Counted from the first letter of the stretch, positions 1-10,617 are shown. The stretch: 64,000 bases of DNA from Aeromicrobium sp. Root344 (GCF_001425755.1 NZ_LMDH01000001.1:2866852-2930851), one strand, 5' to 3'. A program made the numbers and translations. The notes: a model not told the origin generated them from the letters alone.

Positions 1-1760
<1,760 letters not shown>

Positions 1761-1848
1761 CCGGGCAACCTTACCGTGCGGTGCGGTGGCCGCCGCCTGC
1801 CGTCGCTGCGCTCGTGACGAGCGTCTCGGCGGTGCTACTGTCCGGCGC

Positions 1849-2811
1849 ATGCGTGAGATGTACCCGCCGCTCGAACCGTTCGATTCAGGGCTGCTGGACG
1901 TCGGTGACGGCCAGCAGATCCACTACGAGGTCTCGGGCAATCCGGACGGCAAGCCCGCCGTCTACCTGCACGGGGGCCCGGGCGGTGCCTCGAGTCCTGA
2001 GCAGCGCCGGGTGTTCGACCCGGAGCGTTATCGCATCGTGCTGTTCGACCAGCGTGGTTGCGGCAGCAGCGTGCCCCACGCCAGTGCTCCGGAGGCCGAC
2101 CTGAGCGCCATCACGACATGGCACCTCGTCGCCGACATCGAGGCCTTGCGCTCTCATCTCGGCATCGACCGGTGGCTGGTCTGCGGCGGCTCGTGGGGCT
2201 CCGCGCTGGCCCTCGCATACGCCCAGAAGCATCCCGACCGGGTGACAGAGCTCGTGCTGCGCGGCATCTTCACGTTGCGCCGGAGCGAGCTCGACTGGTT
2301 CTACGAGGGCGGTGCCGCCCACGTCTACCCGGACCTCTGGGAGGGCTTCGTCGCCCCGGTCCCTGAGGGCGAGCGTGGTCGGCTCGTCGAGGCGTACGCT
2401 CGACTGCTCCACGATCCCGATCCGGCCGTCCACGTCCCGGCCGCCCGCGCGTGGGCCCGGTGGGAGTCCTCGGCCATCACCCTGCTGCCCGATCCCGACC
2501 TGGTCGCGCACTTCACCGAGGACGCGTTCGCGGTGGCGTTCGCGCGGATCGAGAACCACTTCTTCATGAACGAGGGCTGGTTCACCGACGGCCAGCTCAT
2601 CGCCGACGCCCCCGCACTTCGCGACATCCCCGGCGTCATCATCCAGGGCCGCTACGACATGTGCACGCCGGCGACGACGGCCTGGGACCTGCACCGCGCC
2701 TGGCCCGAGGCTGAGCTCCGGATGATCCCCGACGCGGGCCACGCCTTCACCGAACCGGGGATCCTCGACGCGATCATCGAGGCGACCGATCGTTTCGCTG
2801 CCGGTGCCTAG
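1849..2811 (+). CDS. pip: proline iminopeptidase (prolyl aminopeptidase)
   Basis: Alpha/beta-hydrolase peptidase of family S33 that removes N-terminal proline from peptides; cytoplasmic, 320 residues, the normal length. The oxyanion-hole motif HGGPGG is at residues 41-46, the nucleophile elbow GGSWGS has Ser115, the Asp is in GRYDMCTP near 269 and the His in AGHAF near 298. A -10-like TACTGT at 1836-1841 leaves only seven bases before the ATG, suggesting a leaderless mRNA. It is divergent from the galactofuranosyltransferase gene and converges with the TagF-like gene, with three bases between their stop codons. Confidence 0.93.
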   Translation: MREMYPPLEPFDSGLLDVGDGQQIHYEVSGNPDGKPAVYLHGGPGGASSPEQRRVFDPERYRIVLFDQRGCGSSVPHASAPEADLSAITTWHLVADIEALRSHLGIDRWLVCGGSWGSALALAYAQKHPDRVTELVLRGIFTLRRSELDWFYEGGAAHVYPDLWEGFVAPVPEGERGRLVEAYARLLHDPDPAVHVPAARAWARWESSAITLLPDPDLVAHFTEDAFAVAFARIENHFFMNEGWFTDGQLIADAPALRDIPGVIIQGRYDMCTPATTAWDLHRAWPEAELRMIPDAGHAFTEPGILDAIIEATDRFAAGA

Positions 2812-2814
2812 GGG

Positions 2815-4635
2815 TCAGAGCGCGGCTTCGTCGTCGGAGTCGCTGGGTTCGACGGCGTACGAGGTGCCGCGGTAGTCGGCGCGCTCCGTCTCGGAGCGGG
2901 CGATGAAGGCGTCGACGGATGCCTTGAACGACTCGAGGGTGCGCCGTTCGGGCGGTCCGAGGAGGTAGGTCGCGAGGTCGGCGCGAGGCGCAGCCTGCAG
3001 GTCGGGCGCCTGCTGCGTGACGACGGCGATGAACTCGGCGATGCCGCGGCCGTCCCGCCCGATCGTCGTACCGGCACCGGTCGAGGGGTAGTCGCTCCGG
3101 AACGTCGCGTCGTCGACGTCGGTGTGGTTGAACACCGCGTACGGCTTCTCGCTCGCGAGGAAGTCGCTGACGACGCTGGAGATGTCGGTGATGAGCGCCG
3201 ACGCCCGGTTGAACCACTCGTTGATCGAGCCACCCTTGATGACGCGGTGGTCGATGCCCGTCCGGGCTGCTGCGTCGTCGAGCAGCCCGGCGATGCGGGC
3301 GAGCACCGCGCGGTACTTGGCGTCGCGCTGGCCCGTGAACGGGTGCGCCTTGAACACGACGCGGATCGGCGGGTCGGCGGCGAGCAGCGCCTCGACGACG
3401 CGGACACCGATCGCCGAGACCGATGAGTACTCCTGGTCGTGGTTGACGCCCTCCCACGTCGGCGCATACAGAACCGTCGGCACGGCCTCGTCGCCGAGGC
3501 GGGGCTCGCGCGAGATGCCGTGCACCTGGGGACGACCGACGAAGCGGTACTGGTCGTCGTGCACCCCGAGCTTGGACCGGCGATAGCGATCGGCGCCCGC
3601 CTCGCCCGCGACCCACAGCTCGTCGTACGCGCGGGAGAACGGGTTGTTGGACGCGCTCTTGTCGCTGTCGCCGTGCCCGATGAAGGCGCTCATGAGCGTC
3701 GGGAGACGCAACAGGTGGATGTTGTTGCCCGTGTTGGAGGGATAGAGCGCGACACGCGCGGACGAGAAGTCGAGCATCAGCAGCTCGCCGGGATCCCTCA
3801 GCTCAAGCGTCGGGATCGATGTCGAGGCCAGCCGGGTGAACAGCGGATGGTCGCGCAGCACGATGAACACACGGCGGTCGAGCGCCTCGAGGCTCTCGAG
3901 CCAGGTGTTGATCTGGTAGCCGGCCTCCGCGGGCCCACTCAGGTGCACGACGACCTCGGGCCGGTAGTCGTCGAGGAACTCCTGGATCTGGCGCAGCGGT
4001 GCCGTGAACCCGGTGGCGCGCTTCTGCTGCCGCAACGCCCACGACGCGCGAACGTCCGGGATCGTGACGAGCGCGAGCACCGCGACCGCGACGAGCCCGG
4101 CGAGCAGCACCGGCAGCCAGGGCGCACCCAGCAGCACCGGCGCCAGCACCAGGAGCTGGGTCACGACGACCTCGAAGGCCCGGCGCGGCGGCGCGTCCTG
4201 GATGCGCGGCGACCCGGGGATGTTGCGGGTCTCCATCGGCTTGAGCGGTCCGACCCTTCGATACTCCTGGTGCAGGGCCCGGGCCGCGAGCACCAGGACG
4301 TACGCGACGGCAACCACCACGAACACCCGCACCGCCCCTGCGCCGTCGAGATGGTCGCTGACCACGAGCCCGGCGAGCACGCGCAGGACGAAACGCATGG
4401 GCAGGCCGAACTCGGCCTGGTCCAGCAGCTCTGAGGACTGTGACGAGCGCACCTCGAACGGCAGCTCGCCCAAGACGGACAGCAGCAGGAAGGCCAGCGC
4501 GCCGATCTCGAGCCCGAGCGCAGCGCAGAGCAAGGCGAGGAAGAGGCAACCGACCGACAACACGAAACCGGGGACCTCCTCGGTCCGGCCCAATCGGTGG
4601 AATGCCGCCTGAGCAGCACGAACGGGCGAGACCAT
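2815..4635 (-). CDS. CDP-glycerol glycerophosphotransferase family protein (TagF-like)
   Basis: Predicted wall/teichoic-acid polymer transferase of about 606 residues. The N-terminal third holds several hydrophobic segments (for example VLSVGCLFLALLCAALGL), so it is membrane anchored. The C-terminal half carries the CDP-glycerol:poly(glycerophosphate) glycerophosphotransferase signature: VLYAPTWEG and, later, SALITDISSVVSDFL followed by KPYAVFN. TagF-type enzymes add glycerol-phosphate from CDP-glycerol, but related proteins use ribitol or sugar phosphates, so the substrate is uncertain. The start is placed at ATG 4635; the open frame continues to 4731 but that would overlap trkH. Neighbouring glf and GT2 genes support a cell-envelope glycopolymer role. 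Confidence 0.83.
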   Translation of the reverse strand: MVSPVRAAQAAFHRLGRTEEVPGFVLSVGCLFLALLCAALGLEIGALAFLLLSVLGELPFEVRSSQSSELLDQAEFGLPMRFVLRVLAGLVVSDHLDGAGAVRVFVVVAVAYVLVLAARALHQEYRRVGPLKPMETRNIPGSPRIQDAPPRRAFEVVVTQLLVLAPVLLGAPWLPVLLAGLVAVAVLALVTIPDVRASWALRQQKRATGFTAPLRQIQEFLDDYRPEVVVHLSGPAEAGYQINTWLESLEALDRRVFIVLRDHPLFTRLASTSIPTLELRDPGELLMLDFSSARVALYPSNTGNNIHLLRLPTLMSAFIGHGDSDKSASNNPFSRAYDELWVAGEAGADRYRRSKLGVHDDQYRFVGRPQVHGISREPRLGDEAVPTVLYAPTWEGVNHDQEYSSVSAIGVRVVEALLAADPPIRVVFKAHPFTGQRDAKYRAVLARIAGLLDDAAARTGIDHRVIKGGSINEWFNRASALITDISSVVSDFLASEKPYAVFNHTDVDDATFRSDYPSTGAGTTIGRDGRGIAEFIAVVTQQAPDLQAAPRADLATYLLGPPERRTLESFKASVDAFIARSETERADYRGTSYAVEPSDSDDEAAL

Positions 4636-4688
4636 GCGGACGAAATTATCACGCGTACCTCGGGCACCTCCTGCGGTAACGTCATCGC

Positions 4689-6044
4689 GTGCCCCGCCCC
4701 CGGAGCCTCCGCATCCCTGCCGAGATCGCACATCCCGTGCGCCTGCTGCCGCTGACGTTCCTCGCCCTCATCATCATCGGCACGGTCCTGCTCCTGCTGC
4801 CGTTCGCCAGGTCCGGCGACGGCTCGGCGGGGTTCATGCCGGCGTTCTTCACCTCGGCGTCGGCCGTGACTGTCACCGGGCTCGCGACGGTCGACACCGG
4901 GACGTACTGGACACCAGCCGGCCAGGGCATCATGCTCGCGCTCGTCGAGATCGGCGGCCTCGGCATCATCGCGCTGGCCACGGTGCTCGGGCTGTTCATC
5001 GGAGGCCGCCTCGGACTGCGCACACGCCTCGTGGCGCAGGCCGACATGCACGTCGTGAGCCTCGGCGAGGTGCGGCCGCTGTTCCGCCGTGTCGCCGTGA
5101 CGATGGTGTTCTTCCAGTCCGTCACGGCGCTGGTCCTGACGATCCGCTACCGCGCGCACTACTTCGACGACCTGCCCACCGCGTTGTGGCACGGCGTGTT
5201 CGACGCGGTCATGGCGTTCAACAACGCCGGGTTCTCGCTCAACCCCGACAGCCTCACGGGCTATGCCGGCGACGGCCTCATCATCATCCCGATCTGCGTC
5301 GCGGTGTTCGTCGGCGCCATCGGGTTCCCTGTGCTGGCGGAGCTGTTCCAGGAGTGGCGTACGCCCGACCGGTGGACGATCCACACGCGCCTGACGGTGT
5401 GGGGCTCGATCGGGCTGCTGCTCGTCGGCGCTCTCGCGTTCCTCGCGCTGGAGTGGAACAACGGCGACACGCTCGGCGGCCTGCCGTTCTGGCACAAGAT
5501 CGTGTCGGGCATCGAGGGCGGCATCATGCCGCGCTCCGGCGGTCTCAACAGCTTCGACTGGGGTTCGGTCCGTCCGGAGACGCTCAACATCGGCGTCGTG
5601 ATGATGTTCATCGGCGGTGGCAGCGCGAGCACCGCCGGTGGCATCAAGATCACGACGTTCCTGCTCCTGGCCTACGTGATCCTGGCCGAGCTGCGAGGGG
5701 ACCCCGACGTCACGATCGGCAACCGGTCGATCAGCTCGGTCGTGATCCGCTCAGCACTCACCATCGCGCTGCTCGCGGTGATGCTCGTGTCGGTGACGAC
5801 GCTGCTGGTCATGCTCATGACCGACGTGCCGTTCGACGCGGCCCTGTTCGAGTGCACCTCGGCGTTCGCGACCGTCGGGCTGAGCACCGGCATCACCCCC
5901 GACCTGCCCGCCGACGCCCAGGTCGTGCTGATCGGCTTGATGTTCCTGGGCAGAGTGGGCACGATTACGGCGGCGTCAGCGTTCGTCCTCAGACGGCGCG
6001 TCCCGAGGTACCACCTTCCCGAGGAGCAACCGATCATTGGCTAA
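4689..6044 (+). CDS. TrkH/KtrB-type potassium transporter, membrane subunit
   Basis: Ion-conducting subunit of a Trk/Ktr K+ uptake system, 451 residues with four pore-loop repeats. Filter-like segments are visible: TVTGLATVD (61-69), NNAGFSL (178-184), GGGSASTAGGIK (309-320) and ATVGLSTG (393-400); each has the conserved Gly of the selectivity filter. The length matches KtrB better than the longer TrkH. Start is GTG 4689. The stop overlaps the start of the following TrkA gene by eight bases, so the two subunits are translationally coupled. Confidence 0.93.
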   Translation: MPRPRSLRIPAEIAHPVRLLPLTFLALIIIGTVLLLLPFARSGDGSAGFMPAFFTSASAVTVTGLATVDTGTYWTPAGQGIMLALVEIGGLGIIALATVLGLFIGGRLGLRTRLVAQADMHVVSLGEVRPLFRRVAVTMVFFQSVTALVLTIRYRAHYFDDLPTALWHGVFDAVMAFNNAGFSLNPDSLTGYAGDGLIIIPICVAVFVGAIGFPVLAELFQEWRTPDRWTIHTRLTVWGSIGLLLVGALAFLALEWNNGDTLGGLPFWHKIVSGIEGGIMPRSGGLNSFDWGSVRPETLNIGVVMMFIGGGSASTAGGIKITTFLLLAYVILAELRGDPDVTIGNRSISSVVIRSALTIALLAVMLVSVTTLLVMLMTDVPFDAALFECTSAFATVGLSTGITPDLPADAQVVLIGLMFLGRVGTITAASAFVLRRRVPRYHLPEEQPIIG

Positions 6045-6708
6045 GAGCGCTGAATCCCCGACTGCTCCCGTCCTGGTCATCGGCCTGGGGCGCTTCGGCT
6101 CGTCCGTCGCCAAGTCGCTCGTACGCCTCGGGCACGAGGTCCTCGCAGTCGACGAGCGCGCCGACATCGTGCAGAAGTTCGCCGGCGACTTCACCCACAT
6201 CGTCTCGGCCGACAGCACGGACACCGAGGCGCTGCGGCAGATCGGCGCCGAGCAGTTCCGGCGGGCTGTCGTCGGCATCGGCACCGACATCGAGGCGAGC
6301 GTCCTCACGGTTCTGAGCCTGTCCGACCTCGGGGTCGCCGAGATCTGGGCCAAGGCCATCAGCGGCAAGCACGCGGCGATCCTCGAGCGGGTCGGCGCCA
6401 CCCACGTCGTACGCCCCGAGTCCGACATGGGCAAGCGTGTCGCCCACCTGGTGACCGGCACCATGACGGACTACATCGAGTTCGACGACGGCTTCGCGAT
6501 CGCCCGCACGCGTACGCCTGAGGTCGCGTGCGGCAAGACGCTCGCCGAGTCCGGACTGCGTCAGGCGTACGGCATCACGGTCGTCGGCGTGAAGACCCGC
6601 GGCGAGGACTTCACCTACGCGCGGCCCGAGACGCCGATCTCGCAAGCGGACGAGCTGATCGTGTCGGGTCCGACCACCAAGGTCGAGGCCTTCTGCGCCC
6701 TGCCCTGA
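6037..6708 (+). CDS. TrkA/KtrA-type potassium uptake regulatory subunit
   Basis: Cytoplasmic regulatory (RCK) subunit of the adjacent K+ transporter, 223 residues. An N-terminal Rossmann RCK_N domain starts with VLVIGLGRFGSSVAKSL (GxGxxG nucleotide-binding loop) and the acidic end of strand 2 is VDERADIV; a C-terminal RCK_C domain covers about residues 140-220. The start is a TTG at 6037 with GAGGAG ten bases upstream, inside the 3' end of the TrkH gene. Its last 94 bases are also covered on the other strand by the 3' tail of the EamA-family gene. Confidence 0.93.
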   Translation: MAKSAESPTAPVLVIGLGRFGSSVAKSLVRLGHEVLAVDERADIVQKFAGDFTHIVSADSTDTEALRQIGAEQFRRAVVGIGTDIEASVLTVLSLSDLGVAEIWAKAISGKHAAILERVGATHVVRPESDMGKRVAHLVTGTMTDYIEFDDGFAIARTRTPEVACGKTLAESGLRQAYGITVVGVKTRGEDFTYARPETPISQADELIVSGPTTKVEAFCALP

Positions 6709-7595
6709 ATCCGGCGACCGACCTGGCGTCGGAGCGTTGACACGGCGGCCGGTTGACCCGCGAGCACACCGCCGAGCACCAGCACGACACCGAGGAGCTG
6801 GGCGGGACCGAACGCCTCGTGCATCACGATGACGCCCAGCGCCGTGCCGACGACGGGGTTGACCAGTCCGACCAGCGCCGTGGATCCGGCCGGCATGCGG
6901 CTGAGCCCGTGGAACCAGCAGACGTACGCGAGTCCGGTGCCGATCGTGCCGAGGTAGACATACGCCGCGATGTTCGTGCCGTCGACGTGCGGCGGACGGC
7001 CCTCGACGAGCAGCGCGATCGGCACGAGCACGATGCCGGCAGCGGTGAGCTGCCACCCGGTGACGGTGATCAGGTCGGTCGGCCGTTCCCAGCGCTTGAC
7101 CAGCACGAACCCGATCCCGGAGACCAGCACCGCACCGATCGCCGCCAGCAGCCCGATGGGGTCGACCGAGGCGTCGGAGCGCAGCACCAGGAGGGCGACG
7201 CCCGCGACGCCGACGACACCGCCGCCGATCCCGGCGACCGTGGCACGTTCGCGGATCAGCACCGCGGCCAGCAGCATGACCGCGAGCGGCGACATCGCCG
7301 TGACGGTCGAGGCGAGGCCGCCCGGCAGCCGGTAGGCGGCGGTGAACAGGAGCGCGAAGAACAGGCCCATGTTGCAGGTGCCGAGCACGAGGGACTTCCA
7401 CCACCACGAGCCGCGGGGGAGCTGGCCGCGGGCCGCGACGATGACGAGCCCGATCGGCAGGGCGCGCACGGCGGCGGAGAACAGCGGGCGGTCCGGCGGG
7501 AGGAAGTTCTCCGTCACGACGTACGTGCTGCCCCAGGCGACGGGGGCCACGACGGTGATGGCTGGTGTGCGCCACGTCCACGAAGTAGTTTCCAT
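6615..7595 (-). CDS. EamA/DMT-family transporter (drug/metabolite exporter)
   Basis: Ten-helix membrane transporter of the drug/metabolite superfamily, 326 residues, with two EamA repeats. The second repeat ends in the usual LVGLVNPVVGTALGV segment, where Pro lies in the conserved helix. The substrate is unknown. The ATG at 7595 sits inside the 31-bp palindrome shared with the divergent MarR gene, and a perfect TATAAT (7608-7603) lies seven bases upstream, so the mRNA is probably leaderless and repressed by the MarR protein. The last ~30 codons (QVGRRIQGRAQ onward) are antisense to trkA, an unusually long convergent overlap for this window; the tail may be a read-through extension. Confidence 0.88.
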   Translation of the reverse strand: METTSWTWRTPAITVVAPVAWGSTYVVTENFLPPDRPLFSAAVRALPIGLVIVAARGQLPRGSWWWKSLVLGTCNMGLFFALLFTAAYRLPGGLASTVTAMSPLAVMLLAAVLIRERATVAGIGGGVVGVAGVALLVLRSDASVDPIGLLAAIGAVLVSGIGFVLVKRWERPTDLITVTGWQLTAAGIVLVPIALLVEGRPPHVDGTNIAAYVYLGTIGTGLAYVCWFHGLSRMPAGSTALVGLVNPVVGTALGVIVMHEAFGPAQLLGVVLVLGGVLAGQPAAVSTLRRQVGRRIQGRAQKASTLVVGPDTISSSACEIGVSGRA

Positions 7596-7620
7596 GGAAG
7601 AGATTATATCTTCCAAGGAA
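7590..7620. promoter_or_regulatory. 31-bp near-perfect palindrome: MarR operator over overlapping divergent promoters
   Basis: The two strands of 7590-7620 read almost identically; arms are TTCCATGGAAGA and TCTTCCAAGGAA around an AT-rich centre. It covers the start codon and the -10 (TATAAT, 7608-7603) of the EamA gene and lies just upstream of the TATAGT (7623-7628) of marR. A TTGCAC at 7632-7627 is a plausible -35 for the leftward promoter (18-base spacer), so the two promoters overlap physically. Binding here by the MarR dimer would shut both genes. The operator role is inference; the symmetry is seen directly. Confidence 0.8.
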
Positions 7621-7634
7621 GGTATAGTGCAAGC

Positions 7635-8171
7635 ATGACCAGTGAGGAACCTGACCACGTGGACACGATCGTGGCGCAGTGGGAACGGGAGAGGCCCGAC
7701 CTCGACTCGTCGCCGTTGCACGTCATCGGCCGCATCTCGCGACTCGCCGGCTCCGTCGACGAGCTGCTACGGCCCGTGTTCGCCGCTCGCGGCCTCGGTG
7801 ACGGTGACTTCGACGTGCTCGCGACGTTGCGCCGCAGTGGTGCGCCCTACGAGCTCACGCCGGGCGAGCTCGGTGCGAGCACGATGGTGACGTCGGGGGC
7901 GGTGACCAAGCGCGTGGACCGGCTGGAGCGGGCGGGTCTCGTGGAGCGGCGGGTCGACACGTCCGACGCGCGGGGACGCCGCATCCGCTTGACCCGAGAG
8001 GGCCTCGCGATGATCGACGAGGCCTACGCGGTCCACATGGCCAACGAGGCGCGCATGCTGGCCGGTCTCACGGCCGAGGAGCGAGCCGATCTCGTACGCC
8101 TGCTGCGCCGGACGGCCGAGTCGTTCGCGGCCGGATCTCCTCGCAATGCGGCACTGGAGCTGCAGGGGTAA
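7635..8171 (+). CDS. MarR-family transcriptional regulator
   Basis: Winged-helix dimeric repressor of 178 residues. The DNA-binding core reads ELTPGELGASTMVTSGAVTKRVDRLERAGLVERR, followed by the wing SDARGRRIRLT. It is divergent from the EamA exporter, the standard arrangement for a ligand-responsive repressor that controls itself and an efflux gene. ATG 7635 is preceded by TATAGT with six bases between, hence a leaderless transcript; no ribosome binding site is present. Confidence 0.92.
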   Translation: MTSEEPDHVDTIVAQWERERPDLDSSPLHVIGRISRLAGSVDELLRPVFAARGLGDGDFDVLATLRRSGAPYELTPGELGASTMVTSGAVTKRVDRLERAGLVERRVDTSDARGRRIRLTREGLAMIDEAYAVHMANEARMLAGLTAEERADLVRLLRRTAESFAAGSPRNAALELQG

Positions 8172-8231
8172 CGTGCGCTGAGGGTCCCGCCAGGGGGTGG
8201 GGCGAAGCCCTTCTGGAACGGAGATGTTTCC

Positions 8232-9926
8232 GTGATTCACACTGCCGACAGCACGTTTCGGCTCGACGCCAACGCGGTCGACTACCTGATCGTCGCGGCC
8301 TACTTCCTCGTCGTCATCGGCATCGGCCTCATGGCCCGGCGGCAGGTCTCGACGAGCCTCGACTTCTTCCTGTCCGGGCGGTCGCTGCCGGCGTGGGTGA
8401 CGGGCCTGGCCTTCATCTCGGCCAACCTCGGCGCGGTCGAGATCATGGGCATGTCCGCCAACGGGGCCGAGTTCGGCATGGCGACCGTCCACTACTTCTG
8501 GGTCGGCGCCGTCCCGGCGATGCTGTTCCTCGGCATCGTGATGATGCCGTTCTACTACGGCTCCGGCGTGCGCAGCGTGCCGGAGTTCATGCGGCGACGA
8601 TTCGGCACCGGCGCCCACCTGGTCAACGCCCTCAGCTTCGCGGTCGCCCAGCTGCTCATCGCCGGCATCAACCTCTACCTGCTCGCGACGATCGTCAACC
8701 GCCTTCTCGGCTGGCCCACGTGGGTCTCGTTGATCGTCGCTGCCCTCATCGTGCTGACCTACACGGCCCTTGGCGGGCTCTCGGCGGCGATCTACAACGA
8801 GGTGCTGCAGTTCTTCGTCATCGTCGCGGCACTCCTGCCCTTGACGATCGTCGCGCTGCACAAGGTCGGCGGCTGGGAGGGCATCAAGGACAAGGTGCAG
8901 CCGGGACAGGAGCAGCTCTCGTCGTGGCCGGGCACCGACCTGACCGGCATCGACAACCCCGTCCTGTCGGTCATCGGCATCGTCTTCGGCCTCGGCTTCG
9001 TGCTGTCGTTCGGCTACTGGACGACCAACTTCGTCGAGGTGCAGCGCGCGATGGCGTCCGACTCGATCTCGGCGGCCAAGCGCGCGCCGATCATCGGTGC
9101 GTTTCCCAAGATGTTCATCCCGTTCATCGTGATCATCCCGGGCATCATCGCGGCGATCGTGGTCAAGGAGCTCGTCGACCTCAAGGCTGACAAGCCGGCC
9201 GGTGACGTGAAGTACAACGACGCGATCCTGCTGCTGATGCGCGACCTGCTGCCCAACGGCATGCTCGGCATCGCGATCGCCGGCCTGCTCGCGTCGTTCA
9301 TGGCGGGCATGGCGGCCAACATCTCGGCGTTCAACACGGTGTTCTCGTACGACCTGTGGCAGCAGTACGTGCAGAAGGATCGGGAGGACTCCTATTACAC
9401 GCGGATCGGCCGGATCGCGACCGTCGCCGCGACCGTCATCGCAATCGGCACGGCAGGCATCGCGTCCAACTACTCGAACATGATGAACTACCTGCAGACG
9501 CTGTTCGGGTTCTTCAACGCTCCGCTGTTCGCGACCTTCATCCTCGGGATGTTCTGGAAGCGGATGACGGCGACCGCCGGTTGGACGGGCCTCGTCTCGG
9601 GCACCGTCGCCGCCGTGCTGGTGGCGTTCCTCAGCGAGGACACGTTCGGCTCGGCGAGCTGGGGAGTGCTCGGGATCAAGGGGCAGGGCGCGAGCTTCGT
9701 CGCCGCGGGTGCCGCGTTCGTCGTCGACATCCTCGTCAGCGTGATCGTCACGATGTTCACCAGACCGCGCGACGAGGCGGACCTCGAGGGCCTGGTCTAT
9801 TCGTTGACTCCCAAGGAGTCGCTCGTCGATCCCGACGAGGTGCACCTGCCGTGGTACCAGTCGCCGCCGAAGCTGGCCGGCCTCGGGCTCGCGCTCGTCA
9901 TCGTCCTCAACGTGATCTTCTGGTAA
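8232..9926 (+). CDS. sodium:solute symporter (SSS family)
   Basis: Polytopic inner-membrane symporter of 564 residues with 13-14 hydrophobic segments. SSS family features: SGRSLPAWVTGLAFISANLGAVE near the N-terminus (helix 1-2 region) and GLLASFMAGMAANISAFNTVFSYDL near residue 360, which corresponds to the sodium-site helix with conserved Ser/Ala. It resembles SGLT-like sugar/inositol members, but the substrate cannot be fixed. Start GTG 8232 follows a GGAGAT at about ten bases. The small membrane protein at 9939 follows after 12 bases and is likely a partner from the same mRNA. Confidence 0.9.
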   Translation: MIHTADSTFRLDANAVDYLIVAAYFLVVIGIGLMARRQVSTSLDFFLSGRSLPAWVTGLAFISANLGAVEIMGMSANGAEFGMATVHYFWVGAVPAMLFLGIVMMPFYYGSGVRSVPEFMRRRFGTGAHLVNALSFAVAQLLIAGINLYLLATIVNRLLGWPTWVSLIVAALIVLTYTALGGLSAAIYNEVLQFFVIVAALLPLTIVALHKVGGWEGIKDKVQPGQEQLSSWPGTDLTGIDNPVLSVIGIVFGLGFVLSFGYWTTNFVEVQRAMASDSISAAKRAPIIGAFPKMFIPFIVIIPGIIAAIVVKELVDLKADKPAGDVKYNDAILLLMRDLLPNGMLGIAIAGLLASFMAGMAANISAFNTVFSYDLWQQYVQKDREDSYYTRIGRIATVAATVIAIGTAGIASNYSNMMNYLQTLFGFFNAPLFATFILGMFWKRMTATAGWTGLVSGTVAAVLVAFLSEDTFGSASWGVLGIKGQGASFVAAGAAFVVDILVSVIVTMFTRPRDEADLEGLVYSLTPKESLVDPDEVHLPWYQSPPKLAGLGLALVIVLNVIFW

Positions 9927-9938
9927 GGAGCACACCTC

Positions 9939-10199
9939 ATGACTGCATCCGGCAAGAAGACCGTGGGCCTGTTCGACATCCGGTTCATCATCGGCGGCCT
10001 GATCGGGCTCTACGGCGTCATCCTGACCCTGCTCGGCATCTTCAACGCGAGCGACAAGGAGCTCGCCAAGGGCGACGGACTCAACATCAACCTCTGGGCC
10101 GGCCTCGGGATGCTCGTGGTCGGGATCGCCTTCATGGTCTGGGCAAGGCTGCGCCCCGTCATCGTCCCCGACGACGTGGAGTCACCCGGCGGTCCTTGA
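9939..10199 (+). CDS. small two-helix membrane protein downstream of the SSS symporter
   Basis: Hypothetical protein of 86 residues with two predicted membrane spans (FIIGGLIGLYGVILTLLGIF and LWAGLGMLVVGIAFMVWARL) and a short charged C-terminus. ATG 9939 has AAGGAG eight bases upstream and lies 12 bases after the symporter, so the two are one operon. I do not recognise a named family; position suggests an accessory or stabilising subunit. Its stop codon (10197-10199) falls inside a partial copy of the local REP-like repeat (TCCTTGAGC, 10193-10201), so the original C-terminus may have been altered by repeat insertion. Confidence 0.75.
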   Translation: MTASGKKTVGLFDIRFIIGGLIGLYGVILTLLGIFNASDKELAKGDGLNINLWAGLGMLVVGIAFMVWARLRPVIVPDDVESPGGP

Positions 10200-10210
10200 G
10201 CGCTCCTGGG

Positions 10211-10264
10211 TCCTTGAGCTTGTCGAAAGGACGCCCACCTGGGTCCTTGAGCTTGTCGAAAGGA
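10211..10264. repeat. two 21-bp REP-like repeat copies, downstream side of the GIY-YIG gene
   Basis: Copies at 10211-10231 and 10244-10264, 33 bases apart; both read TCCTTGAGCTTGTCGAAAGG plus A on the plus strand. They are the reverse complement, with one base changed, of the five copies at 10618-10778. Each unit is weakly self-complementary (TCCTT/AAGGA ends). The second copy ends three bases before the GIY-YIG stop codon. A partial third copy lies at 10193-10201. Confidence 0.9.
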
Positions 10265-10266
10265 CG

Positions 10267-10563
10267 TCATTCCCCGGGCAAGCGGTCCTGGCGATGACGT
10301 GCGAGATTCGGGAGCGCGGCGTAGTCCCCGCGGATCAGGGCCTCGCGCTTGGCTCGTGACCAGCCGTGGAGCTTGCGTTCGACGCCCCAAGCATCGACGA
10401 CGCTCGCAAACTCGCACGCGTACGCGAGCCTCACCGGGAGGCGCGCGCTCGTGTACGCGCCTCCGAGTCCTTGCTGGTGCTGCCAAAGCCGCGACTCGAG
10501 GTTGCGGGTGCTGCCGACGTAGTACGAGGCGTCGGCGCATTCAAGGATGTAGACGTAGGCCAT
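10267..10563 (-). CDS. GIY-YIG nuclease family protein (UPF0213/YhbQ type)
   Basis: Single-domain GIY-YIG endonuclease-like protein of 98 residues. The motif pair appears as YVYIL (residues 3-7) and YYVGSTRN (15-22), followed by the catalytic Arg in NLESRLWQH and the metal-binding Glu in [19 protein letters not shown]; all key positions are kept, so it is likely active on DNA. ATG 10563 is chosen because the frame upstream runs into the repeat array. The gene is bracketed by inverted clusters of one 21-bp repeat (two copies downstream, five upstream), so it could be the enzyme that recognises or spreads the repeat, by analogy with RAYT transposases and REP sequences. That role is inference. 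Confidence 0.88.
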   Translation of the reverse strand: MAYVYILECADASYYVGSTRNLESRLWQHQQGLGGAYTSARLPVRLAYACEFASVVDAWGVERKLHGWSRAKREALIRGDYAALPNLARHRQDRLPGE

Positions 10564-10617
10564 GGACGTCAGGAAAGCGCCTCGATGCAGGGGCGTCACG
10601 CGAGCTGTCCACAGTGG

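Noticed and set aside
4161-5495. 444-codon minus-strand frame over trkH
   Set aside because: It is antisense to the well-supported trkH gene; its composition (Arg, Glu, Gln-rich) is typical of a shadow frame in high-GC DNA.
7767-9935. 722-codon minus-strand frame opposite the symporter gene
   Set aside because: It covers marR and the symporter in antisense, has low-complexity Asp/Arg/Gly composition and no recognisable domain.
9356-10297. Long open frame across the symporter end and repeats, translating to LSLSKG runs
   Set aside because: It is out of frame with the symporter; the SLSKG strings come from the repeats and not from a protein.
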